Source: Sphingobacterium sp. HMA12 (lineage in GTDB: Bacteria > Bacteroidota > Bacteroidia > Sphingobacteriales > Sphingobacteriaceae). Taken from it: a stretch of 64,000 nt of DNA. Below are positions 8,547-17,725 of the stretch, piece after piece. Below the pieces are notes generated by a model. That model saw only the letters and a program-made list of their open reading frames with translations. It was not told where the DNA came from and ran no database searches. Position numbers and translations under genes: made by a program. The stretch spans positions 1 to 64,000 of the forward strand of contig NZ_BEYR01000008.1 in NCBI RefSeq assembly GCF_002933815.1, in the 5' to 3' direction. Position 1 is the stretch's first letter. Every line of letters begins with the position of its first letter.

Positions 8547-9155
8547 TTATAGTCCAAAACCAATACCGACAGACCAAACACGGTTTTTTATTGAACCGCT
8601 ATTAGGCGCCAAATTTGTTAACCCTAAGCCATAACCCGCATTGATCTGAAAACCATTAGTCAATTGATATCCCGCTAAAAAGTTTACACCAAAATCAGTA
8701 CGTTTTAGATCTTTGTCAGCACCACTACCGAACTTAAGATCTTCATCCACTTTAACATCGCCAGCGTTTCCCTTATTTTTACCACTTAAACCAAAGCCTA
8801 CATAAGGGCCTGCACCGATAAAGAAATTACCTGATCCCCCTGTAGGCAATTTAGCCACTAAATTTACAGGAATATCCAAAGACATTACACTTTGTTTGAG
8901 CTCTCCATTAGAAGTCTCAACCCATTTAGCACCCTTATTCTGCAAAGACAAACCAGGCTGTACTGATAAATAAGGAGACACAGGCGCATCTAAATAACCC
9001 GTTACAAAAAACCCAGTGTTGGATTTAGTATCTCCCAAACTTGTTGAATATTTAGGAATATTTACACCTGCACGGAGTCCATAACCCAATCCACCTTGTG
9101 CAAAAGCTCCTAATGAGCCAAATAAAATTGCTGCAGATAATAATAGTTTTTTCAT
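8547..9155 (-). CDS. Outer-membrane beta-barrel protein (PorT-like, OMP_b-brl_2)
   Basis: About 202 residues from the ATG at 9155, which gives a standard signal peptide, MKKLLLSAAILFGSLGAFAQ. The frame extends 14 codons further upstream, which I take as non-translated. The mature protein has alternating aromatic/polar strands and glycine-rich turns: GLRAGVNIPKYS near the start, QPGLSLQNKGAKW, FFIGAGPYVGFGLSGK, FGVNFLAGYQLTNGFQINAGYGLGLTNL, and a terminal strand ending in GIGFGL. This is the small eight-stranded barrel type abundant in Bacteroidota. Its function is unknown. It is monocistronic with a strong terminator. Confidence 0.9.
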   Translation of the reverse strand: MKKLLLSAAILFGSLGAFAQGGLGYGLRAGVNIPKYSTSLGDTKSNTGFFVTGYLDAPVSPYLSVQPGLSLQNKGAKWVETSNGELKQSVMSLDIPVNLVAKLPTGGSGNFFIGAGPYVGFGLSGKNKGNAGDVKVDEDLKFGSGADKDLKRTDFGVNFLAGYQLTNGFQINAGYGLGLTNLAPNSGSIKNRVWSVGIGFGL

Positions 9156-9197
9156 GTTTCCTAATTTAATTTGCTTTGTTCTTTCATTTACTCTCAT

Positions 9198-9536
9198 ATA
9201 TTTCCTGTATGAGATTTATTACAGTCCCATTTGCAATATCTATTCCAAAATGCGTAAGCCGTTCATATCCACATCAAAACAAAAGAAAAAAGTCGTGATC
9301 TGATTTTTTTGATTGTCCTTTAAAAGATACAGTTGGTTGCCAAAAATTGCAACTTAATCAACCTACTTACCTGCAATCGAAAAGTTGAGCAGGAAGCTCA
9401 ATGATAAGTACAGCAAAAAAAAACTACCCCCTTGGTTTTCAAGATAATGCTCAAAAACACAAAACTTTTATCACAAAGATTTTTTAATTCCAATTATAAG
9501 TTTTATTTTTGCAGACCTTCAAAAGGAAAAAAATAG
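9198..9536. promoter_or_regulatory. Intergenic region with tRNA-Cys promoter element
   Basis: A perfect TAnnTTTG-type -7 element (TATTTTTG) lies at 9504-9511, 25 bp before tRNA-Cys. The -33 position (about 9481) reads TTT instead of TTG. The upstream part must also hold the promoter of the beta-barrel gene on the minus strand, but no convincing box was seen. Confidence 0.5.
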
Positions 9537-9607
9537 GGTCGGATGGCCGAGTGGCTAGGCTGAGGTCTGCAAAACCTCCTACAGCGGTTCGAATCCGCTT
9601 CCGACCT
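9537..9607 (+). tRNA. tRNA-Cys (GCA)
   Basis: The acceptor stem GGTCGGA/TCCGACC (9537-9543 with 9600-9606) has discriminator T at 9607. The anticodon stem GAGGT/ACCTC encloses loop CTGCAAA with anticodon GCA. The T-arm carries GGTTCGAATCC. CCA is not encoded, which is normal in this phylum. Confidence 0.95.
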
Positions 9608-9639
9608 CGTTTTATTTAAACAATAAAAATATTATCAAA

Positions 9640-9819
9640 ATGGGAGTTACACGTTTAAAAAGAAAAGATAGAAGAAATAAAACTGTTTCACGTGTTGAAG
9701 TTCAGTTCTTGAAATTAGGAACTAACGTTGAGCTAGGTTCTAGATCAAAAATGAAAGCTGACAACCAAATCGTTAAAAACGATGCTATCTTAAATCAATT
9801 AGCTGCAGAAGCTAAATAA
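9640..9819 (+). CDS. Conserved-looking 59-residue basic protein downstream of tRNA-Cys
   Basis: This 59-residue frame starts at ATG 9640, only 32 bp after tRNA-Cys, and begins MGVTRLKRKDRRNKTVSRVE. It is very basic at the N-terminus and ends in a helical, alanine-rich tail (NDAILNQLAAEAK). Composition and codon use look like a well-expressed, ribosome- or RNA-associated protein, but it is not one of the ribosomal proteins I can name. A strong terminator (9836-9862) follows directly, so tRNA and protein probably share one transcript. I believe similar short proteins occur across Sphingobacteriaceae, but cannot verify this here. Confidence 0.75.
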   Translation: MGVTRLKRKDRRNKTVSRVEVQFLKLGTNVELGSRSKMKADNQIVKNDAILNQLAAEAK

Positions 9820-9835
9820 GCACAAAGAAATTAGT

Positions 9836-9867
9836 AGCCTTTAAAGTATAACTTTAAAGGCTTTTTA
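9836..9867 (+). terminator. Rho-independent terminator
   Basis: A 12-bp perfect stem, 9836-9847 with 9851-9862, and a 3-base loop, then TTTTTAAT. It ends the tRNA-Cys/small-protein transcript and overlaps the last codons of cutC, which converges from the right. Confidence 0.9.
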
Positions 9868-10600
9868 ATAAGTCTACCATCTGGTGGACTTTTTCTTTTG
9901 AGCTCATCCACTGGGCTTCATCCATCCCCTTAACTTGATCCTGCGAAAATTGCATCTTTGACGGCTGACTTTCTTTTGCTGAACTATGTATAGCAATAGC
10001 TCCAGTTTCTGCTAAGATCGTTCTGATATTGGAAGCATCCACTCCAGCACCCGGCATAATTACAATACGTCCGGCAGCCTGTTCAATCAATTGTTTAAGC
10101 AATGGTGCACCTGACAAGGCTGAATTCCGCAGACCCGAAGTCAAAATACGATCAATCCCTAGGGCAATAACATCTTCCAATGCAGCAAAGGGATCTTGTA
10201 CTCGATCAAAAGCACGGTGAAAGGTCACGTGCATAGGACGTGCAACATCCACCAGACGCTTTGTATTGACCTTGTCCACGGTACCATCAGCATTCAATAT
10301 TCCGAGGACAACACCATCCATACCCAACTCCTTACATAGCTCAATATCCGCGATCATCTCCAGTATCTCTTCCTCCGTATACAGAAAATCTCCACCCCGT
10401 GGTCTGATCAAGACATGAATTCCGATATGAACAAGCTCACGCACTAGCTTCAATTGGCCAAAAGAAGGTGTGGTTCCACCATTCTCCAGATTCTGACAAA
10501 ATTCAATACGTGTCGCACCGCCTTTCTCCGCTTCTATTGCCGAAGCCACTGAATTGGAACATATTTCCAATTGATAACTTCCGATTGTTTTCTCCTTCAT
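9854..10600 (-). CDS. cutC: CutC family protein
   Basis: 248 residues, the full family length. It begins YQLEICSNSVASAIEAEKGGATRIEFCQNLENGGTTPSFG, the hallmark CutC N-terminus. It continues with LIRPRGGDFLYTEEE, MDGVVLGILNADGTVD and HVTFHRAFDRVQDPFAALED, the conserved strands of a TIM-barrel. Family members were first linked to copper tolerance; that role has been questioned and the enzymatic activity is unclear. The protein is cytosolic with no signal peptide. Its stop codon lies inside the terminator hairpin of the convergent upstream transcript. Confidence 0.95.
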   Translation of the reverse strand: MKEKTIGSYQLEICSNSVASAIEAEKGGATRIEFCQNLENGGTTPSFGQLKLVRELVHIGIHVLIRPRGGDFLYTEEEILEMIADIELCKELGMDGVVLGILNADGTVDKVNTKRLVDVARPMHVTFHRAFDRVQDPFAALEDVIALGIDRILTSGLRNSALSGAPLLKQLIEQAAGRIVIMPGAGVDASNIRTILAETGAIAIHSSAKESQPSKMQFSQDQVKGMDEAQWMSSKEKVHQMVDLLKSL

Positions 10601-10875
10601 CCAATTCTATTTTTAACCTGTTTTTATGCAATGCGAATAACGCAAAAAAAAAGCAAATTACCTATTTTTCAACCGCCGAGGAATTAGGGTAATCGACTCT
10701 GTTTTCTGCCAGAAACGCTCAAGATCCAAAAACTATGATGAGGAACTGTGACTATCGCTGGTCAACTATTATTCAAATTAGGAAAAACATTTATTCAAAC
10801 CATTTGTATATACCTTACATGCTTTTATTTAAAATTCTAATAACCAACATTATATAAAATTTAAGTAAAAATATC

Positions 10876-11295
10876 ATGGCTATTATATCAAAAAACATGG
10901 AAATACAGGAAAGGATCATCAGCACTTTTGAGGAACTCCAATCCGCTATACATGGTTTAAAAAGCCAGCTAGTTGAATTTGAAATATTGTTTAACCAGGC
11001 ATGTGACCGACACATTGCCTCGGATTTCCAAAAGGAATGGCTATTAGACCGTATTTCTTCCCGGCATGTGACAATCGTGTCCAGGCACGAAAGTCTGCAA
11101 CTTATTCAAGAAACAGTTTCCGCTTACCGTGATTACGACGGTTTCTTCCTGGATCATAAACAGTTATTGCAATCACTGGAGTTATTGATGTTAAATCATG
11201 CAGAGAAAGAGGAATATGAAATTGCCGCCATTATAAAAAAATGGTATGAAAAATTCGCCCAGGCTGTTGATTTCATCGCCGACCTCGCCTACTAA
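10876..11295 (+). CDS. Hypothetical helical protein
   Basis: 139 residues, predicted almost entirely helical and probably coiled-coil, with heptad-like runs (MEIQERIISTFEELQSAIHG, LKSQLVEFEILFNQ). It is acidic and has no signal peptide or membrane segment. It lies 46 bp upstream of the Smr gene on the same strand, so the two are plausibly co-transcribed. I recognise no family. Confidence 0.65.
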   Translation: MAIISKNMEIQERIISTFEELQSAIHGLKSQLVEFEILFNQACDRHIASDFQKEWLLDRISSRHVTIVSRHESLQLIQETVSAYRDYDGFFLDHKQLLQSLELLMLNHAEKEEYEIAAIIKKWYEKFAQAVDFIADLAY

Positions 11296-11341
11296 GTCGT
11301 TGTTTTGTTTTACATTTGCGGCATTGTAATATATTTGAATC

Positions 11342-11635
11342 ATGCGCAAACCACCCGCTATAGTTGATCTACACGCAGATACTTTCCTCGAAGATTGGGA
11401 AGACTACTCGGCTGACGAACTTATGCTCGAATCTATTGATTACCTCAGATCCAACCTGGATGCAGCCATTTATTGGGAGATGAACGAAATCAAATTTATA
11501 CACGGAAAAGGAAAAGGTACCTTAAAAAAAATGATATTTAAGGAACTACAGGACTACAAAGATAGTGGTTCAATTGATCGGTACTATACTTCTTACCAGA
11601 ACGAAGACGTGGTGGTCGTTGTAATCGGAATCTAA
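11342..11635 (+). CDS. Smr-domain protein
   Basis: A 97-residue protein that is essentially one Smr domain. It has the N-terminal VDLHAD (family motif hxDLHG-like), a long helix (ELMLESIDYLRSNLDAAIYW), then IKFIHGKGKGTLKKMIF, the conserved HGxGxGxLr loop, and a final strand VVVVVIGI. Smr domains are nucleic-acid-binding or endonuclease modules found in MutS2 and in stand-alone proteins. Here no MutS2 is attached. A role in RNA or DNA cleavage is family knowledge, not shown by context. Confidence 0.85.
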   Translation: MRKPPAIVDLHADTFLEDWEDYSADELMLESIDYLRSNLDAAIYWEMNEIKFIHGKGKGTLKKMIFKELQDYKDSGSIDRYYTSYQNEDVVVVVIGI

Positions 11636-11636
11636 A

Positions 11637-11708
11637 AGAGACTACCAAAAACACACAGCCCCCGAAATCGTGTTTAACTTTTTGGGGGCTGTGTAAAAGA
11701 TAGTCTCT
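11637..11708 (-). terminator. Nested hairpin, terminator of the utilisation locus
   Basis: The inner stem is 11 bp, 11653-11663 with 11684-11694 (CAGCCCCC/GGGGGCTG core), with a 20-base loop. Outside it AGAGACTA (11637-11644) pairs with TAGTCTCT (11701-11708). On the minus strand the inner stem is followed by TTTTTGG, so it most likely ends the long minus-strand operon; it may also stop read-through from the Smr gene. Confidence 0.75.
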
Positions 11709-11732
11709 CCTAAAATAAATATATATCTACTA

Positions 11733-12713
11733 TTATTTAATGGCAGGTGTAATAATTACTTTACGGAATTCAACCGGTCCATGATCGCCCTGGAAATAGA
11801 TCGGACCAGGTTCAGCCTCTTTACTATCCAGTGCTCCTCCGGTAATGCCCGGAATCTCCTGATTGCTGATCACTGTTTTACCATTGGCTACAACCGTCAC
11901 CAGACGTCCTACCAATGTAATATCATAGGTCTGCCATTCCCCGGCTCCTTTGTTCACCATCTCATTTGCCGCAAGGAAGCCGTAGACTCCTGCAAAAAGG
12001 ACGGCATTGGGATGTGCATCTTTTGGACTATCCTCAATCTGCACCTCATAGCGCCCTCTAAGATAAACCCCACTATTGCTGCCCGAAGGAATTTTAAATT
12101 CAACGTGTAACTTAAAATCCTCAAATTTTTGTTCCGAAACTAGGTTAGAACCCGATTGCGGGCTGGTTAAAATACCGTTTTTCACAACCCACTGATTGGT
12201 TTTTCCAGTAGCTTTCCATCCCGACAGATCCTTTCCATTAAAAAGCTGGATCGGCTTACCCCATTTTACGGCAGCCGTTCTTTTTAATTCAGGTGCACGT
12301 ACACCTTTAAAACGATGTGTTTTTCCATCTGGTTCGGTTATGGTTCCTTGCAATGTGCCATTTAGGATCTCCCCTTCTACACTTAAATTCATCTTTCCGC
12401 CTTCCCATTGCGGTGGAATTGCGAATTTGAACTTCCCGTTTTCATAAAAAACCTGTGAAACAGGCCGTGCACTCCCCGAAGTACTCACATAATGGCCTAC
12501 TAAAGTCTTGTAACCTGACAACTTCACTTCAAGCCAGGAAGGCGCAGGGGTGCCATTGACGTCAACTTCTATATCCCATCGCCCGATCAGCTCTTTTCCC
12601 TCAATTTCTTGGTTTTGAACAATTGACTCCTTTATCGAATCTTTAGCGAAAGTTGCTTGCGGTAGCGCAGCGGAAGCCAAAAGCCCTAAAAGAAATGCCG
12701 CTTTTCTTTTCAT
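11733..12713 (-). CDS. DUF1080 / 3-keto-disaccharide hydrolase-like secreted protein
   Basis: 326 residues with a signal peptide (FLLGLLASAALPQATFA). Residues about 40-145 form a small beta domain (GRWDIEVDVNGTPAPSWLEV). Residues 150-326 are a DUF1080 concanavalin-like fold: IQLFNGKDLSGWKATGKTNQWVVKNG, LHVEFKIPSGSNSGVYLRGRYEVQIED, GEWQTYDITLVGRLVTVVANGKTV, GPIYFQGDHGPVEFRKVII. In Bacteroidota, DUF1080 proteins cleave 3-keto-glycosides, which is why they occur beside sugar oxidoreductases. It is the last gene of the locus, and periplasmic action is inferred from the signal peptide. An FAD oxidoreductase two genes upstream makes a keto-sugar route conceivable. Confidence 0.88.
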   Translation of the reverse strand: MKRKAAFLLGLLASAALPQATFAKDSIKESIVQNQEIEGKELIGRWDIEVDVNGTPAPSWLEVKLSGYKTLVGHYVSTSGSARPVSQVFYENGKFKFAIPPQWEGGKMNLSVEGEILNGTLQGTITEPDGKTHRFKGVRAPELKRTAAVKWGKPIQLFNGKDLSGWKATGKTNQWVVKNGILTSPQSGSNLVSEQKFEDFKLHVEFKIPSGSNSGVYLRGRYEVQIEDSPKDAHPNAVLFAGVYGFLAANEMVNKGAGEWQTYDITLVGRLVTVVANGKTVISNQEIPGITGGALDSKEAEPGPIYFQGDHGPVEFRKVIITPAIK

Positions 12714-12838
12714 ATTGTTTATGTTTATATTCTAATTGACAATAAATTTCCAGCAATTTAACTGTTTCGCCTCTGGTATCCAAGGAGTATCGTGTTAAAA
12801 AACGCTAAGAATACGATGGCTTGCAAATTAACCTGATT

Positions 12839-14521
12839 TTAAATCCGATCCATAAAAACGCGATGGGCTGCTCGCCATGGGATCAATGAACTGATAAGTA
12901 TTACCGTAGCAATTCCACCAACTAATGGAGAACGGTCGGCAAAGAAAAAGCACAGTACATAAAGCAACAGCGCAATAAAGGTGAGCGAAAATGCAATCAT
13001 CTTCAATCCAAATTTATTCTGATTTTTCAGTGCCATCTCTTCTTCTTTATCAATCTGTTGTACAGCTTCCTTACGTGCTGCTTTAGTTTGTTTGAGTGCA
13101 AGGTATTCTGCACTTATCTTCCCGCATGATTTCGCATACAGTTCGACACAAACCAACAAAACGAAGGGAAGTACAACACCAAGCAGCATCTCGTTGGCGC
13201 GGCTAAGTTTATAGTTTATCAACAAAGGAAAAATAATCTTAAACAGCAGATTGACGCTTAAACTGACAGCAGTTATATAAACAGTGGCCTTTCCTGTCAA
13301 TCGCTTTGAAAACAATGCCCATATCGGTGGCGCCAATAATGGCCCGCCTGTAATGGCGCCTATACTCAGGGTGAACTCGACTATCCCACCAATCAATGGT
13401 ACGATAAGCGCAACAATAATCATAAAAAACCCAAAAAACCAAGATGATGCGCGAGCGATAAACATCAGCTTTTTTTCTGACGCTTGCGGGTTTAAGGTTC
13501 CCTTATAGATATCGTTTGTAAAAACAGCTGATACAACATTTAAGGCCGTATTTGCGGATGCGGATGTAGAGAAATACATTCCTGTGAGCATCAATCCAAG
13601 CAATCCTGCAGGGAGTACCTGCTTACAAACCATAATGTAAGCCGTCTCTGTCGCCAAGCCGGTCAAATCTGGATTGATCACTTTGTAAACCATTGGTGGG
13701 ATCATCCACAAAATCGGGCTAGCAATATACAACGCAGCAAATAAATAAGCAACTTTGGACGCCGATCGTGGTGTATCAACACTGGTATACCGCTGTACAA
13801 ACGTCCAGTTGCCTCCGATATAAAAAATATGATACAATGCAAAAGCTAAAATAAAACCCCAGGTATACTCACCGTTTACAACGTTGAAGAAATCATCTGG
13901 CACTTTGTCCAAGAAGGACTGTACACCACCAACTTCGTCAAAAACCAATGGAATGACAATTACAATCGCCGCTGTCAGGACGACAAACTGTAGAATATCC
14001 GTCACCATTACGGCCCACAAACCGCCGATGGCGGTATAGGCAATCATTAGGATTCCCAGCACAATGGTAACTGGAATCAAGGGATAGTCCAATGATTCGG
14101 AAACAAGTTTGGCTACAGAATACAATACTGAGCCCTTGAGAAATACCGAAACAATCATGAAGACATAGATGTAACACTTCTGCACCGTACTCCCCAAGCG
14201 ATCCTTGATAAACTCGGCCGCAGTAAGATTCCCTGTGGCCTTCCATTTGGGCGCCAGATAAAGACCTGTAATCAGCCCACCTATACACATAGTCCACTGA
14301 ATGGTAATCGCTACCCAGCCATGACTATACGCTATTGAACCCCATGCGACAAAAGTACCCGCTGAAAAAAAGCTCATAAACAGGGACATCCCCCCTATAA
14401 ACCAGGGCACGGATTCTCCTCCAGCGAAAAAGGACTTCAAATTTCTTCCGGTTCGTGAAAAGCTTATTCCAACCAGCATGATGAACACCGAAAAAACGAT
14501 TATGACTATTGTATCTATCAT
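12839..14521 (-). CDS. Sodium:solute symporter family permease
   Basis: 560 residues, an SSS/SLC5-type inner-membrane carrier. About 13 to 14 hydrophobic segments are visible, starting MIDTIVIIVFSVFIMLVGI. The first core motif is SFFAGGESVPWFIGGMSLFM, and MFISTSASANTAL-like sequence (GMYFSTSASANTALNVVSAVFTNDIYKG) occurs mid-protein as in the family. A charged cytosolic loop (LKQTKAARKEAVQQIDKEEE) precedes the last two segments. Its likely task is to import the mono- or disaccharide, or an acidic sugar, released by the enzymes of this locus. It sits 43 bp downstream of the FAD oxidoreductase gene. Confidence 0.92.
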   Translation of the reverse strand: MIDTIVIIVFSVFIMLVGISFSRTGRNLKSFFAGGESVPWFIGGMSLFMSFFSAGTFVAWGSIAYSHGWVAITIQWTMCIGGLITGLYLAPKWKATGNLTAAEFIKDRLGSTVQKCYIYVFMIVSVFLKGSVLYSVAKLVSESLDYPLIPVTIVLGILMIAYTAIGGLWAVMVTDILQFVVLTAAIVIVIPLVFDEVGGVQSFLDKVPDDFFNVVNGEYTWGFILAFALYHIFYIGGNWTFVQRYTSVDTPRSASKVAYLFAALYIASPILWMIPPMVYKVINPDLTGLATETAYIMVCKQVLPAGLLGLMLTGMYFSTSASANTALNVVSAVFTNDIYKGTLNPQASEKKLMFIARASSWFFGFFMIIVALIVPLIGGIVEFTLSIGAITGGPLLAPPIWALFSKRLTGKATVYITAVSLSVNLLFKIIFPLLINYKLSRANEMLLGVVLPFVLLVCVELYAKSCGKISAEYLALKQTKAARKEAVQQIDKEEEMALKNQNKFGLKMIAFSLTFIALLLYVLCFFFADRSPLVGGIATVILISSLIPWRAAHRVFMDRI

Positions 14522-14564
14522 CTTGTATCAACTATTAAATTACTGAATATTATCATTTATAAGA

Positions 14565-16847
14565 CTATGCATAACACCTGATAGCGAAAACGGCAGCTGA
14601 TACATTTGGAGAAGGGTGCTCAAGAGATATCATCAGCTGGTCTGTACTACAAGGTTCCGAAAGTTCTATCACGTTTCTGGTCTGAAAGTTGCCCCGCTGC
14701 GTATAAATAGTCTTCCCATTTCCATCTTCAATGCTATAATTCCGCACACAGAAGGGCATAACGGTCTCAGGATGGGTCATTAATACGGACTCCATCGCAT
14801 GATCCCAGTCGGTATCAAAATTAATTTCGATCCTTCTTATGGTCTGTTTCTGCGTCCATTTAATTGAAATTATAGGCTTATTATCGTCTGTTGCAGCAAC
14901 CCAGGCGTTGGGACGAATTGTCGGCCGATCAATACCATTACGCACATTTTCGATCCCAAAGACGGACAGTCCCGATGATAGCTGAATGGCGAGATTATGT
15001 CCTTCGGGCCGGCGTTGTGGCGTCCAAAATTCAAATGAATCCACTCCAGATCCTGACAGGGCGACCTGTTTTCCATTATTTGAAACCGCTTTATTCACTC
15101 CATTAAAAACAGAAAGCAATCCAGATATTCGCTGAGAGGTATAGGCCAATCGCACATGTTCGTTTTGGAGAAATGTAAGGAAAACATATTGATCCTCATG
15201 TATCTTCAATCCAAAATCCAACGTTACTGTTTGAGCACCAGATTTTACATTAATTTTAATTTTTCCCAGCTCGTGATCTGGCGTAAAACCACCTTTCCTT
15301 TCACTGCTTCTCAGCGCTACTTCCAATATTGTTGGCTGCATAGCTTCAATCTCCAAAAGAAAGATAGGCAAGGTACCCGCAACGACAGGAAGAAGTTGTG
15401 CGGCGGAAATGTCCAGATTTTTCCACAAAATATTTTCTTTGGAGAACCCTTTAAAGTCCAAATTGCTTGAAGAAGTGAGTTCTGCCTGCTGTACAAGATC
15501 GCTGTTATCAGACAAATGAAAACCTGGTATATACTGACCGGCTCGTTGAAGCTCTTTTTGCAATTCGGTCATATAATAAGGTTGACCAACTTCCCGTGGT
15601 ACAAGTTGATGTTGAACACATAGTTTTGCAGCAATCCCTACAGCCTGTGCGACATACGCACATGTCGCCATTACCCGAGTTGCACCAAATGCAACATGGG
15701 ATACACTGATCAGGCGACCCGCCAAAAAGAGGTTTTGAATATTACGACTATATAAACAGCGATAAGGGATATGGAAAACACCTTTACTATGCCATTGGTT
15801 GCAGGGCTGACGTTCGCTAAAGACACCATCCGCAGGATGCAGATCGATGGACCAGCCACCATAGGCTACGGCATCTTGATGTTGACGCTGCTCGACCACA
15901 TCTTTTTGTGTCAGGATATAATCGCCTTCAAACCGACGGCTTTCTCGCTTTCCGGGAACCATTCCAACCCACTCCAACGTCAGCGTGTCAGCTTCAGGAA
16001 ATTGTCCTGAATTTTTGATATAATCCCACACACCATAGATGATTTTCCAAAGTTCCCATTTGATCTCTTCGGTATCGTGCACGGTATCTAGACGTCCACC
16101 ATACTCCACCCACCATAACTTACAGCCATGCTCTTTGGCATTGAAATTTTTGAACCGTGGTATTTCTTTGGTAACATCCATGGCAAAAGCAGGGGCAGTA
16201 TAAGACACTGATTTTCCGACATCTTTGGTATAGAAATAGAGTGTATGCCCCAAAAGCTCTCCATAGGAAATATCTGGTGCCATAGCCTCATCAAATTCTT
16301 CCCTTGTTTCAGCGCCCATGCGGAAAGCCGCTCCAGAGAGAAAACCGATTATACCATCTCCAGAAGCATCGCAAAATAAAGATGATTCAAGGGTATATTG
16401 TGTGGAATTCTGGCTGCAAAAAGCACTTAATGATTTGATCCGTTCATCAGCTTCTTTGTGGACTTCATAGACACTGGTATTAAGCAACAATCGGATGTTG
16501 GGTTCTTGTTTTACCTTGTCAAGTAAAATCATATCCAATATAACGGCATTACCCTCGGGGTTGCGATACACATTTTCAACCAATATTTCGTCAATAACCC
16601 CACCTTCTCGACTCCAACGATTGTTGTTTCCCATATGGGAAGTGGCACCCAATATCCACAATCTAACCTCACTGGAGGCATTCCCCCCAAGTACAGACCG
16701 ATCCTGTACCAATACCACACGCAAACCTTGCCGAGCTGCTGTAATCGCAGCACACACGCCAGACATACCACCACCCACAACCGCTAAATCGGCGGTAACA
16801 ACTTCATTCTTTAATGTTCTGGAGATTCCTCCCTTGCTATAAATCAT
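14565..16847 (-). CDS. FAD-dependent oxidoreductase (FAD_oxidored family) with C-terminal beta domain
   Basis: 760 residues, no signal peptide, so probably cytosolic. A dinucleotide-binding motif lies at about 20-50 (ADLAVVGGGMSGVCAAITAARQGLRVVLV). Next comes LGGNASSEVRLWILGA and a second FAD-contacting segment near 170 (SSLFCDASGDGIIGFLSGA). A terminal FAD motif, NLFLAGRLISVSHVAFGATRVMATCAYVAQAVG, ends the catalytic part at about 420. Residues 480-760 are beta-rich, resembling a discoidin-like or sugar-binding module. Enzymes of this family are frequent in utilisation loci, but their substrates are mostly undefined. An oxidation of a sugar taken up by the adjacent symporter is an inference. 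Confidence 0.88.
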   Translation of the reverse strand: MIYSKGGISRTLKNEVVTADLAVVGGGMSGVCAAITAARQGLRVVLVQDRSVLGGNASSEVRLWILGATSHMGNNNRWSREGGVIDEILVENVYRNPEGNAVILDMILLDKVKQEPNIRLLLNTSVYEVHKEADERIKSLSAFCSQNSTQYTLESSLFCDASGDGIIGFLSGAAFRMGAETREEFDEAMAPDISYGELLGHTLYFYTKDVGKSVSYTAPAFAMDVTKEIPRFKNFNAKEHGCKLWWVEYGGRLDTVHDTEEIKWELWKIIYGVWDYIKNSGQFPEADTLTLEWVGMVPGKRESRRFEGDYILTQKDVVEQRQHQDAVAYGGWSIDLHPADGVFSERQPCNQWHSKGVFHIPYRCLYSRNIQNLFLAGRLISVSHVAFGATRVMATCAYVAQAVGIAAKLCVQHQLVPREVGQPYYMTELQKELQRAGQYIPGFHLSDNSDLVQQAELTSSSNLDFKGFSKENILWKNLDISAAQLLPVVAGTLPIFLLEIEAMQPTILEVALRSSERKGGFTPDHELGKIKINVKSGAQTVTLDFGLKIHEDQYVFLTFLQNEHVRLAYTSQRISGLLSVFNGVNKAVSNNGKQVALSGSGVDSFEFWTPQRRPEGHNLAIQLSSGLSVFGIENVRNGIDRPTIRPNAWVAATDDNKPIISIKWTQKQTIRRIEINFDTDWDHAMESVLMTHPETVMPFCVRNYSIEDGNGKTIYTQRGNFQTRNVIELSEPCSTDQLMISLEHPSPNVSAAVFAIRCYA

Positions 16848-16910
16848 ATATACTTTCTTTTTTATCTAGTTTATCATCTTATTCACCCCCTTATACTGGG
16901 GTAAATTTGT

Positions 16911-17588
16911 CTATTTTATAAATTCGGAAATTACATCTTTCCAAATAGTGTACCCCTCGGCGGTTAGGTGCAGACCATCCTCCCGATAGTATGCCGGAAC
17001 TAAATCACCGTGAACATCCAGCATTTTAGAATATACATCCGCGTAGGCAGTCCCAGATTGTTGTTTTAAAAACTGTTTAATACGCCCATTAACCTCTTCG
17101 ATCTGTATTTTATCTTTCAATCGGCGCGGTGAAGGTTTGATGGAGATATAAATTATCTCAGCATACGGTTTGGTTTTTCGTATTTCACTAAACAAGGCAG
17201 CAAACTGCTCTACAATACGATCTGTAGACCAATGCAGCCCAATGTCGTTGTCGCCTTCATAAATAAAAATTTGCTTTGCATTATATGGTGTAATCAATCG
17301 GTCTCTATAGGTATACAGATCTATTGTCTTGGTTCCGGAGACCCCTCTATTCAGTACAGCCTGACCGACGAAATCGTCCTTGAGCGTTTTCCAATTTTCA
17401 ATGGTCGAACTACCAACAAATAAGATGACATTGTCGGGTGGTGGATTTTGCTTATCCAGACGTTCATAGCGCTGTATCTTTTCCTCCCATTTCTGCTGCT
17501 GTGTCAATACAGCTTGGGCGTAGGTAAAAGATATACTCAAACTGAGTAGTAGACAGCCGAATAGCTTTATTAATTGAATTGCTTTCAT
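16911..17588 (-). CDS. SGNH/GDSL-type esterase, secreted
   Basis: 225 residues with a signal peptide (LFGCLLLSLSISFTYAQ). Block I is VILFVGSSTIENW (nucleophile Ser in GSS), block II VLNRGVSGTKT (Gly), block III YEGDNDIG (GxND), and block V DGLHLTAEGY (Asp and His of the triad). All four catalytic positions are intact. In a locus with a pectinase-like beta-helix, an acetyl-esterase role on a decorated glycan is the best guess. Confidence 0.9.
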   Translation of the reverse strand: MKAIQLIKLFGCLLLSLSISFTYAQAVLTQQQKWEEKIQRYERLDKQNPPPDNVILFVGSSTIENWKTLKDDFVGQAVLNRGVSGTKTIDLYTYRDRLITPYNAKQIFIYEGDNDIGLHWSTDRIVEQFAALFSEIRKTKPYAEIIYISIKPSPRRLKDKIQIEEVNGRIKQFLKQQSGTAYADVYSKMLDVHGDLVPAYYREDGLHLTAEGYTIWKDVISEFIK

Positions 17589-17725
17589 CTAGTTATTTTT
17601 TTATTCATTACTCGATTTTCCCCTTTAAGACATTCATAAGTATTTATTTTCAATAGCATTCATGAGCTCAATCGTTCGGTTCACTCGGTTCACGCTGCTT
17701 TCAAATCACGATGATTTCATACTTC

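Noticed and set aside
14565..16847. GMC-type glucoside 3-dehydrogenase as partner of DUF1080
   Set aside because: The FAD motifs fit the FAD_oxidored family; the GMC signature and its conserved C-terminal His region are not seen, so a keto-sugar pathway is only a possibility.
16880..16905. Terminator between the FAD oxidoreductase and esterase genes
   Set aside because: A 5-bp ACCCC/GGGGT stem without a T-run is too weak, and the genes read as one operon.
17641..17710. Tandem TCGGTTCAC in the gap between the two esterase genes
   Set aside because: Only two copies of 9 bp and no further structure; too little to interpret.
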